A stretch of DNA of 64,000 nucleotides. It comes from Bacteroidota bacterium. Its GTDB lineage: Bacteria > Bacteroidota > Bacteroidia > B-17B0 > Aurantibacillaceae. The stretch's first letter is position 1; each line of letters starts with the position of its first letter. The stretch lies in the NCBI GenBank assembly GCA_020403265.1, contig JADBXZ010000011.1, positions 28,531-92,530 on the forward strand, written 5' to 3'. Shown one piece after another: positions 53,793 through 61,402 of the stretch. The notes below the pieces were generated by a model. That model made no database searches. It was not told the DNA's origin and saw only the letters and a list, made by a program, of their open reading frames with translations. The translations under genes and the position numbers were made by a program.

Positions 53793-55148
53793 ATGCAGTT
53801 TGAGTTAACAACAGAATATTTAAGCACCTTGCAGGATGCCATTGCAAAAAAGGACCATTCTTTTTTGAAAGCACAATTAAATGAATTGTATGCGCAAGAC
53901 ATTGCTTTGATTTTAAATCAGCTGGAAGTTGAGGAAGCCGCTTATTTGTACGAACTAACCGACGATGAAGTTGCCGCAGACGTTTTGTTAGAGTTGGATG
54001 ACGATAAGCGTGAAGCCTTATTGGCAACGTTTAGTTCAAAAGAAATTGCCGAACAGATTGACAACATGGATAGCGATGACGCGGCAGACGTTATTGCTGA
54101 ATTACCTGAAAATATTCAAGAGGAAGTGTTGTCTCACATTGAAGACATTGAACAAGCCAGTGATATTGCCGAATTAATTAATTACGAGGAAGGCACTGCC
54201 GGGTCGTTGATGGCAAAAGAATTGGTAAGCGTGTATGCGTTTGAAACCGTAAGTCACTGTATTGAAGAGATAAGAAGACAAACCGACAACGTGGATGTGA
54301 TGTATGCTGTTTATGTGGTTGACAATAACGAACGTTTAATAGGCATGCTATCTTTAAAAAAGTTAATCATCTCGCATCCATTAGCAAGAGTAGAAGAAAT
54401 TTATGAACCGGATATACAATATGTGAAAACATCTGCCACCAGTGAAGAGGTGGCCGAGTACATGCAAAAGTATGACTTAGTAGTTTTGCCGGTAGTTGAT
54501 CAGTTAAACAGATTAGTTGGAAGAATAACCATTGATGACGTGGTGGATGTGATTAAAGAAGCAGCCGACGAAAACCTGCAGCGCATGAGTGGGATTAGTG
54601 ATGATGTTGACAGTAACGACCGGTTATGGGTACTTTCAAAAGCGAGAATTCCTTGGTTGTTGGTGGGGATGTGCGGCGGCATCATTGGTTCGCGCATCAT
54701 TGGAACGTATGAATCTCAAATTAAGATACATCCTGAAATGGCTTTTTTTATTCCATTAATTGGTGCCATGGGCGGTAACGTAGGGGTGCAAAGTAGTGCC
54801 ATAATTGTGCAGGGGCTTGCCAATAACACCTTGCTAGGAAATAAAATAGCACCTAAACTGGTGAAAGAATTAGGTGTGGGTTTAATTAACGGCTTAATTT
54901 GTTCGGTGTTAATTTGGGCTTACGCCTCTGTAATTGAAGATTGGAAACTGGCAGCCACGGTAAGTGTAGCCTTATTAACTGTTATTTTATTTGCTTCGTT
55001 TTTAGGAACTTTTGTGCCCTTAACCATGAACCGATTTAAGATTAATCCTGCCCTTGCCACGGGACCTTTTGTAACTACCCTTAACGATATCATTGGAATG
55101 ACCATTTATTTTATTGTTGGACGGGTGATGTATGGTTTGTATTTATAA
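53793..55148 (+). CDS. mgtE: Magnesium transporter MgtE
   Basis: The 451-residue channel has the N-terminal MgtE helical domain (about 20-125), with repeated DD-rich segments such as DNMDSDDAADVIAELPENIQ that sense cytoplasmic Mg2+. Two CBS domains follow (about 130-255: GTAGSLMAKELVSVYAFETV and KYDLVVLPVVDQLNRLVGRI). Five membrane helices come from about 285, including the selectivity-filter-region GAMGGNVGVQSSAIIVQGLA. It imports Mg2+ down its gradient, gated by the cytosolic domains. It ends 6 bp inside the convergent DUF5686 gene. Confidence 0.95.
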   Translation: MQFELTTEYLSTLQDAIAKKDHSFLKAQLNELYAQDIALILNQLEVEEAAYLYELTDDEVAADVLLELDDDKREALLATFSSKEIAEQIDNMDSDDAADVIAELPENIQEEVLSHIEDIEQASDIAELINYEEGTAGSLMAKELVSVYAFETVSHCIEEIRRQTDNVDVMYAVYVVDNNERLIGMLSLKKLIISHPLARVEEIYEPDIQYVKTSATSEEVAEYMQKYDLVVLPVVDQLNRLVGRITIDDVVDVIKEAADENLQRMSGISDDVDSNDRLWVLSKARIPWLLVGMCGGIIGSRIIGTYESQIKIHPEMAFFIPLIGAMGGNVGVQSSAIIVQGLANNTLLGNKIAPKLVKELGVGLINGLICSVLIWAYASVIEDWKLAATVSVALLTVILFASFLGTFVPLTMNRFKINPALATGPFVTTLNDIIGMTIYFIVGRVMYGLYL

Positions 55149-57605
55149 ACGTGTATTTATACCAATCGTAAACCCATGCCTCACTTTGTTTTCGATGCCG
55201 TAGCCTAATACATAATCAACTCGCAAAACCCTAAAAATATTTTCCAGACCAAAATTAATTTCATAATAATCTTTTAAATTATTACTGCTTAAAAAATGAA
55301 TTCCCGCTACTTCCTGTGCAGATAATTTTTTTAGCAGAGGTAATTTATTCAAAATAAAACCGTTAAAATGATGTTCGGCGTGTGCCTCTAAAAACCATTT
55401 ATCTGCACTATAGGTATAGTAAGGTAACAGGCGGTAACTGCTTAAGTAATCGTTGGTGTTAAAAATAGTTTGGTTACCTAAGAAATATTTAAAATCCATA
55501 AAAAATAATTTAGCAGTATTTACATAAGCGCCTCCTCTTACACGATAACCCAATCGCCCAAACAAACCCATGTTAATGACATCAGATACCGAACCGGTTG
55601 CCAAATCATAGTCGGCAACGGTATTAAAAACCGGAAATGCTTTTTTGTAACCTACCACCAGGCGCGGGTACTTGCTGCCAACAATTATTTTTTCATTTGG
55701 CGTGGTAACAAAACGTTGTTTAAACCTGAATGAGAAAAGGATTTCCGCAGTGTAAGCCCTGTTGGTTGTAAATAAGGAATCAAAATTATTTTCGTTACGG
55801 GGGTCGTTGCTGGTAAATAGCTTGCTGTTATTATCAATGAGCAACCTATCTTCTGTGTTTTTTAGTGCCGCTCTTTCAACATACTTTGTATTGGCAGATA
55901 GAAAAACACCGTTAACAAGTTCCGTAAAGTAATTTACTTCAGCCCCGCTCTCTTTAAAAAGCTTCATGTAATTTTCATTCATCAAAAGGGTGTATAACGA
56001 GTTCACTAAAGGTGCAATAGGGTCTTGTTGGTTGTATTGTTCAGCTATTGATTTAACGCGAACACCAATTCTTGAAAACTTTTTTGGGTTATAAAAGTAA
56101 TTGTAACCAACCTCTCCTCCCCATAAAAAATTACTGAAACCATATCTCACTCTTCCGTCAAACACGTGTTTGGTATTGTTTTCGTAGGCTTTGGTTGCAC
56201 TAAGGTTATAACTCAAATTTAATCCTTCAACCGTATTGTATTGAACGCCGCTGGTGATAATGCCCGGTAAACTTACAGTAAACCGCTTTTTCGTAATCTG
56301 GTAGGTATACCCTGTAAAAAAATTATTTGGCCTGTATCTGTTTCGTTTATGGTCTACAGAGTCTTTATAACGATCGGTGCTCTCCACTTTTTCGATACTG
56401 TCTTTCTTTTTATAATCTTTTGTTTCTTCAACGGTGAGTGGCGTTGGCCTGTTCTTTAGCCAATAAGTGGAATCTTTTTTGTTAGCACTATCATTAATGA
56501 CCAGTAGTTCATTACTAAAAAATTCTTTTTTTAAGCCTGGCTTTAAATTATAGTTTTTAATGGAGGCATTAAAATAACCATTCCCAATAATGCCCATAAA
56601 TTTAAATGAGAAACTAAAATTATGATTTACCGGCATCCAAATGCTGTCACCAATTACCGATGCGTGTAGTTGTTTAATGGTTAAGGTGTCTACAAAATTA
56701 ATTTTCTGATCTTTCGTTAAACGCAAATCCGCACCGGTTAATCGCCAGGTTTTGTCTTGTATGTAAATAATTCCTGTAAAGCAAGGGTCTGTTTTTCGTT
56801 TAGGTTTAACCAAAATTTTGTTGATTTTTTTCCCATCTTCAAATAAACTGTCCAGCAAATAAAACTTATAATAAAGAAAGGCCGTTTTATTGAGTGGCGA
56901 AACAATAGGCCTGTCACTAATTTGACCAATACTAATTAAATTTTGATTGAAGTTAAATTGCATTTGTGACAATTGGTTAAAACTAAAGGCTTGGTTGTTA
57001 CCACTTACCCTGCTGCTGAACATGATTTCTTTTTGCAAATTGGGTTTTTTAAAGTAATAATTGCTTTCGCTTTCACTCAAATAAATTACGCCAAGTTGCG
57101 TACTGTCAAATTTTTCGCCGGTGGTGAGCTTCACTAATTTTTTAAACTTTTCAGGAACACTGATGAGTCTTTGTAGGCCTTTTATGTAGCTTTGACAGGT
57201 GTATTCTTCTATATGGTTATTATAATAGCTGCGTTTTTTTATGGCTTTTCGAATGATGGGATAGGAGGGGTCCTCACCTGCTTTTACAACCACTTCGTTT
57301 AAAGAAACTCCAGCTGATTTTAAATCAACATCAAGGTTCAGGTTTTTACTAAGCTCAATCACTTTTTCGGTTTTACTAAATCCAACGTATTGAAAAACGA
57401 GGGTGTGTGTGCCTTTACCTAAGCTTATTTCATAGTTTCCAAGATCGTTACTGATAACACCGTTTTGCGTACCTTTAACAGCAATAGTTACAAAAGGGAG
57501 TGCCTCGCTATTATTTGTAACTTTTCCTTTTACAACAAACGTTTGCGCATTTAAATTAATCAACGAAACGAAGAAAATAAAAACGATTAAAGTTTGTTTT
57601 ATCAT
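55143..57605 (-). CDS. DUF5686 / CarboxypepD-like outer-membrane protein
   Basis: The 820-residue protein has a signal peptide (ending INLNAQ) and an N-terminal carboxypeptidase-regulatory-like domain (22-110, with EALPFVTIAVKGTQNGVISN). The following DUF5686-type region has EDPSYPIIRKAIKKRSYYNN, EYTCQSYIKGLQRL and KILVKPKRKTDPCFTGIIYI. The C-terminal 400 residues form an outer-membrane barrel ending in GFTIGINTRL. The family is widespread in Bacteroidota and of unknown function. The gene is alone, with 47 bp to the DUF4159 gene upstream. Confidence 0.85.
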   Translation of the reverse strand: MIKQTLIVFIFFVSLINLNAQTFVVKGKVTNNSEALPFVTIAVKGTQNGVISNDLGNYEISLGKGTHTLVFQYVGFSKTEKVIELSKNLNLDVDLKSAGVSLNEVVVKAGEDPSYPIIRKAIKKRSYYNNHIEEYTCQSYIKGLQRLISVPEKFKKLVKLTTGEKFDSTQLGVIYLSESESNYYFKKPNLQKEIMFSSRVSGNNQAFSFNQLSQMQFNFNQNLISIGQISDRPIVSPLNKTAFLYYKFYLLDSLFEDGKKINKILVKPKRKTDPCFTGIIYIQDKTWRLTGADLRLTKDQKINFVDTLTIKQLHASVIGDSIWMPVNHNFSFSFKFMGIIGNGYFNASIKNYNLKPGLKKEFFSNELLVINDSANKKDSTYWLKNRPTPLTVEETKDYKKKDSIEKVESTDRYKDSVDHKRNRYRPNNFFTGYTYQITKKRFTVSLPGIITSGVQYNTVEGLNLSYNLSATKAYENNTKHVFDGRVRYGFSNFLWGGEVGYNYFYNPKKFSRIGVRVKSIAEQYNQQDPIAPLVNSLYTLLMNENYMKLFKESGAEVNYFTELVNGVFLSANTKYVERAALKNTEDRLLIDNNSKLFTSNDPRNENNFDSLFTTNRAYTAEILFSFRFKQRFVTTPNEKIIVGSKYPRLVVGYKKAFPVFNTVADYDLATGSVSDVINMGLFGRLGYRVRGGAYVNTAKLFFMDFKYFLGNQTIFNTNDYLSSYRLLPYYTYSADKWFLEAHAEHHFNGFILNKLPLLKKLSAQEVAGIHFLSSNNLKDYYEINFGLENIFRVLRVDYVLGYGIENKVRHGFTIGINTRL

Positions 57606-57652
57606 TTAATTGTGACGATGAATGAGCTGAAAAGTTACAACTATTTTTTGTT

Positions 57653-58312
57653 TCAATTTAAAAAGGCATAACTAATAATATTTGCCCCCATCTTTAAGGC
57701 TTTTTGTCTTGCTTCTTCACTATCCTTGTGAATTTCCGCAGATTCCCAACCATCCCCTAAATCGCATTCAAAATCATAAAAACAAATCAGTTTTCCTTTT
57801 AGAAATAAACCAAAAGCTTGCGGGGCTTTTTTATCATGTTCATGTATTTTTGGTAAACCATTTGGAAAATTAAATTTCTGATGGAAAATGCCATGATCGT
57901 TTGGTATTTCAATTAAATCAAGTTCAGGAAAGACTTTTTTTAATTCCAAGCGAATGAATTTGTCCATCCCATAATTATCACTGATGTGTAAAAATCCACC
58001 ACCGCTTAAATAGTTTCTTAAATTTTCTGCTTCTTGATTCGTAAAGATGACGTTGCCGTGCCCTGTCATGTGCACGAACGGGTAATTAAATATTTCTTTG
58101 CTGCCGGCTTCAACAATGGCTTGTTCCGGGTTAATGTTCGTGTTTAAATTGGTGTTACAAAATTTAATAAGGTTTGGTAAAGAGGTTTCAAGATTAGAGT
58201 ACCAATCGCCGCCGCCGCCATATTTTAACAAGGCAATTTGAAAGGAGTAGGGGGCTGATGATTTAAAAGCAAAACAAATAATAAGCAGCGATAAATAAAT
58301 CACTTTTTTCAT
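57653..58312 (-). CDS. DUF4159 domain exported protein
   Basis: Starting at ATG 58312 (an earlier in-frame ATG is at 58336) the protein has about 219 residues with a short signal peptide. The DUF4159 motifs are visible: ALLKYGGGGDWYSNLETSLP near the N-terminus, IFNYPFVHMTGHGNVIFT, LRNYLSGGGFLHISDNYGMD and FPELDLIEIPNDHGIFHQKF. Family members have a class I glutamine-amidotransferase-like fold but no demonstrated activity. In other Bacteroidota DUF4159 genes occur with MoxR and BatA-type genes, which are not present here. Confidence 0.85.
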   Translation of the reverse strand: MKKVIYLSLLIICFAFKSSAPYSFQIALLKYGGGGDWYSNLETSLPNLIKFCNTNLNTNINPEQAIVEAGSKEIFNYPFVHMTGHGNVIFTNQEAENLRNYLSGGGFLHISDNYGMDKFIRLELKKVFPELDLIEIPNDHGIFHQKFNFPNGLPKIHEHDKKAPQAFGLFLKGKLICFYDFECDLGDGWESAEIHKDSEEARQKALKMGANIISYAFLN

Positions 58313-58408
58313 AGAAATTTTATTTTTAAATATCATGTGGAATTCGTTATTCTTTGTTTTAAGTATTCAAACAAAAGGCTATTTTGGTTACTAAAATAAG
58401 TCAAAAAT

Positions 58409-59266
58409 TCAAACAGATTGATATTTTAAGAATAATTGGATAGTTTGTTTAGCTTCCATCACATCATGTACTCTTAAAAATTTGGCACCGTTTTGCAAGG
58501 CAAGCGTATTAAGTACGGTGGTTCCGTTGAGTGAGGTAACCGGGTTGGTACTAATGACTTTATTGATCATACTTTTCCTTGAAAGGCCTGCCAGTATGGG
58601 AAAGCCTAACACCGAAAACCGTGAAAGTTCTTTTAAAAGACGATAATTATCATCCAAAGACTTACCAAATCCAAATCCAACATCTAAGATGATCTTATTA
58701 AAATAAAGTTTATTTAGTGCATTTACTTTTTGTTCAAGATGAGTATAAACATCCTCAACAACATAGTGATAAGTTGGAAGTAGCTGCATATTTTCCGGTT
58801 GACCTTTAATGTGCATTAACACGTATGCTAAATTGAGTTTAACAACTACCGAGAACATGGCAGCATCAAAGTTTCCGCCACTAACGTCATTAATAATATC
58901 AATGCCACAATTGGCAGCTTTTAAAGCGGTTTGACTATTATAAGTGTCGATGCTTAAAAGTTGGTTAGGGTGTTCTTTTCGGATGGCTGTTAACGATTTT
59001 TCTAATCTCATCCATTCTTCATCCGGATGAATTAATTTTTCTCCGGGTTTTGTGGAGGCAGCACCAATATCAATTATATCAGCGCCTTGTTCTAATTTAA
59101 CTTCTATGTCTTTTAAAACGTCAGCGGTTGATTCATATTTATTTCCATCGTAAAAACTGTTTGGGGTAAGGTTTACAATAGCCATTACTTTAGGACTATC
59201 AAATGATAAAATTTTACCATTGGTAAGGTAACTGTTTGTTATTATTTCATTATTTTTGACTTCCAT
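58409..59266 (-). CDS. folP: Dihydropteroate synthase
   Basis: The 285-residue TIM-barrel enzyme joins p-aminobenzoate to hydroxymethyl-dihydropterin pyrophosphate in folate synthesis; it is the sulfonamide target. Motifs: VNLTPNSFYDG (31-41), DIGAASTKPG (66-75), INDVSGG, ILDVGFGFGKSLDDNYRLL, GLSRKSMI and the C-terminal LRVHDVMEAKQT. All expected substrate-binding residues appear present. It is divergent from the DUF1599 gene with only 5 bp between the starts, so each promoter must lie inside the other's coding region. Confidence 0.95.
   Translation of the reverse strand: MEVKNNEIITNSYLTNGKILSFDSPKVMAIVNLTPNSFYDGNKYESTADVLKDIEVKLEQGADIIDIGAASTKPGEKLIHPDEEWMRLEKSLTAIRKEHPNQLLSIDTYNSQTALKAANCGIDIINDVSGGNFDAAMFSVVVKLNLAYVLMHIKGQPENMQLLPTYHYVVEDVYTHLEQKVNALNKLYFNKIILDVGFGFGKSLDDNYRLLKELSRFSVLGFPILAGLSRKSMINKVISTNPVTSLNGTTVLNTLALQNGAKFLRVHDVMEAKQTIQLFLKYQSV
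59251..59258 (+). promoter_or_regulatory. Bacteroidota -7 element TATTTTTG inside folP
   Basis: A perfect TAnnTTTG match, 13 nt before the DUF1599 ATG, within the first codons of the divergent folP. Confidence 0.45.
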
Positions 59267-59271
59267 AGATT

Positions 59272-59817
59272 ATGCAAAAAACCTCAGAACAATACGATAT
59301 AGCGCTAAGCAAATGTAAAGATATATTTTTAAAAAAGATGAAGGACTATGGCACGGCATGGCGTAATTTAAGACCTACCAGCCTAACCGATCAAATTTTT
59401 ATTAAAGCACAACGTATTAAAAGTATTGAAGAAAAGGGAGAACAAAAGGTAAACGATGACATTACGGGTGAATACATTGGCATCATTAATTATTGCATCA
59501 TTGGGTTAATTCAAATTGAGCTTAAAGACGACACACGCATAGATTTGCCATATGATGAGGTGGCTAAATTATACGAGAAGTATTTGATTCAGACCAAACA
59601 ATTAATGTTGGATAAAAATCACGATTACGGTGAGGCTTGGCGAGATATGAGGGTTAGTAGTTTAACCGATTTAATTTTAATGAAAATTTTTCGAGTTAAG
59701 CAGATCGAAGACAACAAGGGTCAAACTATTATTAGCGAAGGTGTAGATGCCAATTATATGGATATGATTAATTACAGTGCTTTTGCTCTCATTAAACTTG
59801 CCTACAACCTTGTTTAG
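59272..59817 (+). CDS. DUF1599 (nucleotide modification-associated domain 1) protein, internally duplicated
   Basis: The 181-residue protein is two copies of one module. KDYGTAWRNLRPTSLTDQI (from residue 24) and HDYGEAWRDMRVSSLTDLI (from residue 117) align over their length, 93 residues apart, each followed by a helix with a conserved QRIK or FRVK and IE-[ED]. This is DUF1599, seen next to folP in many Bacteroidota. The all-helical pattern and acidic residues recall MazG-like nucleotide pyrophosphohydrolases, but the EExxE motif is not evident. The function is unknown. Confidence 0.83.
   Translation: MQKTSEQYDIALSKCKDIFLKKMKDYGTAWRNLRPTSLTDQIFIKAQRIKSIEEKGEQKVNDDITGEYIGIINYCIIGLIQIELKDDTRIDLPYDEVAKLYEKYLIQTKQLMLDKNHDYGEAWRDMRVSSLTDLILMKIFRVKQIEDNKGQTIISEGVDANYMDMINYSAFALIKLAYNLV
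59310..59317 (-). promoter_or_regulatory. Bacteroidota -7 element TACATTTG inside DUF1599 gene
   Basis: A perfect TAnnTTTG match, 43 nt before the folP ATG, within the first codons of the divergent DUF1599 gene. Confidence 0.4.
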
Positions 59818-59860
59818 TGTTAAAGTTTGTTAGCAAGGTATTTTTGATTTTAATGTTTCG

Positions 59861-59868
59861 TATCTTTG
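59861..59868 (+). promoter_or_regulatory. Bacteroidota -7 element TATCTTTG
   Basis: A perfect TAnnTTTG match, 10 nt before the TTG start at 59879. It is the likely promoter of the RND efflux operon. A second match, TATTTTTG, lies at 59839-59846. Confidence 0.5.
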
Positions 59869-59878
59869 TTCCTGAAAA

Positions 59879-60241
59879 TTGAAAAAATCCCCTTTATATT
59901 TCTTTTTGTTTTTATTTGTTGTTTCTTTTTTTCTAAAAACAACTGGAACAATTACAGGCTCTTATTCTGTTGTCTCTTTTTCAAAGGAAAAGCCCTCTTT
60001 ATTTAGTAAACAAAACGCAGCTGCACCATTTGATTGTCATAATGTTTTAGCTGACTTAGAGGAAGAAGATGATAATGAAAACGAGAAAGTAATCAAGCAT
60101 GCCGGTTTTGGTAATCACACAAACTACTTTATCAAAAGCGCTAACCAATCAAATTACAATATACCTGGTCAATCCTTCAAAGGTTATTACTTGAAACCAG
60201 GCAATACTTTTCTATCACATATACGTGTTTTTAAAATTTAA
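59879..60241 (+). CDS. Small exported protein of unknown function heading the RND operon
   Basis: The 120-residue protein starts at TTG with a hydrophobic leader (MKKSPLYFFLFLFVVSFFLK). The mature part has an acidic stretch LADLEEEDDNENEKV, then a segment rich in Asn, Tyr and Gly, and the end FLSHIRVFKI. There is no recognised family, metal site or membrane helix beyond the leader. Its position, 58 bp ahead of an RND adaptor gene and behind a perfect -7 element, suggests cotranscription with the pump. A regulatory or accessory role is only a guess. Confidence 0.6.
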   Translation: MKKSPLYFFLFLFVVSFFLKTTGTITGSYSVVSFSKEKPSLFSKQNAAAPFDCHNVLADLEEEDDNENEKVIKHAGFGNHTNYFIKSANQSNYNIPGQSFKGYYLKPGNTFLSHIRVFKI

Positions 60242-60299
60242 ACACCTCTTAAATTAAGCGTTTGCTTCATTTAATGTCATTAAATTATTAAAAACAATC

Positions 60300-61382
60300 A
60301 TGAAAAAATTAATTATCAGTTTGCATGTTTCAGCATTATTTTTGCTGGTTGCTTGTGGTTCTCATAACGAGGAAAAAACAGAGCAGGTTAAATTTACAGC
60401 GACTAGTGTACTAAGAATGGACACAGTTGCAACGCGTAACTATGTCTGCCAAATTAGAGCGCATCAGCACATTGAGTTGCGCGCATTGGAAAAAGGATAT
60501 CTTCAAAACATTTATGTTGACGAAGGTCAATTCGTAAAAAAAGGTCAGTTGATGTTTCAGGTGATGCCTTTAATTTATCAAGCTGAGTTACAAAAAGCAC
60601 AAGCGGAAGTCAATTTTGTTGAAATAGAGTATCAAAACACCAAGCAGTTGTCAGATAAAAATGTGGTATCACCAAACGAATTGGCGCTCGCAAAAGCTAA
60701 ATTAGATAAAGCCAAAGCCGAATTAACACTTGCTCAAACACACCTTGCATTTACCGAAGTTAAAGCACCGTTTGACGGAATCATGGATCATTTTCAGGTA
60801 CGTTTAGGTAGTTTGGTTAACGAAGGTGATTTATTAACGACGCTTTCGGATAATAGTTTGTTGTGGGTTTATTTTAATGTTCCCGAAGCGGAGTATCTAA
60901 ATTATAAAACACATGCCACTGAAGAAAATTTATTGAAAGTGAATTTATTAATGGCCAACAACCAACAATTTGATTATCCTGGAGAGGTAAAAGCGATTGA
61001 AGCAGATTTTAATAATGAAACAGGTAATATCCAATTTAGAGCAACGTTTCCAAATCCCAAAGGCCTGTTAAGACATGGCGAAACCGGAAACATTATTATG
61101 AACATTCTTCAGAAAAACGCCATTCTGATTCCCCAGAAATCTACATTTGAAGTATTAGAGAAAAAATACGTATTTGTAATAGACGCTAACAATACTGTTC
61201 ATTCAAGAGAGATTACGATTGAATCAGAAATGCCCGACTTATATATAATTAAATCAGGGTTAAAGGAAAACGAAAAAATATTGCTGGAAGGAATTCGAAA
61301 AGTGAAAGATGGCGATAAAATCATCTTCCACTACGAAAAGCCGCAAGATGTTTTTTCTAAACTAAGTGTTTACGTCGAATAA
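60300..61382 (+). CDS. RND efflux periplasmic adaptor (membrane fusion) lipoprotein
   Basis: The 360-residue protein has a lipoprotein signal peptide with Cys19 (LLVACGS). The adaptor domains follow in order: a lipoyl half (ELRALEKGYLQNIYVDEGQF), a helical hairpin at about 95-155 (QAELQKAQAEVNFVEIEYQN, LALAKAKLDKAKAELTLA), the second lipoyl half (TEVKAPFDGIMDHFQVRLGS), a beta-barrel domain and a membrane-proximal domain. It links the inner-membrane RND pump encoded 20 bp downstream to an outer-membrane TolC-type channel, whose gene would be expected beyond the right edge. Confidence 0.93.
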   Translation: MKKLIISLHVSALFLLVACGSHNEEKTEQVKFTATSVLRMDTVATRNYVCQIRAHQHIELRALEKGYLQNIYVDEGQFVKKGQLMFQVMPLIYQAELQKAQAEVNFVEIEYQNTKQLSDKNVVSPNELALAKAKLDKAKAELTLAQTHLAFTEVKAPFDGIMDHFQVRLGSLVNEGDLLTTLSDNSLLWVYFNVPEAEYLNYKTHATEENLLKVNLLMANNQQFDYPGEVKAIEADFNNETGNIQFRATFPNPKGLLRHGETGNIIMNILQKNAILIPQKSTFEVLEKKYVFVIDANNTVHSREITIESEMPDLYIIKSGLKENEKILLEGIRKVKDGDKIIFHYEKPQDVFSKLSVYVE

Positions 61383-61402
61383 TAATCTTAAAATTAAAAC
61401 AC

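Noticed and set aside
53719..54027. 102-codon minus-strand open frame overlapping mgtE
   Set aside because: Antisense shadow of the highly conserved MgtE N-terminal domain.
56163..56168. CACGTG core in AAACACGTGTTT as a parS
   Set aside because: Palindromic, but the arms are inverted relative to parS (AAA-CACGTG-TTT instead of TTN-CACGTG-AAA).
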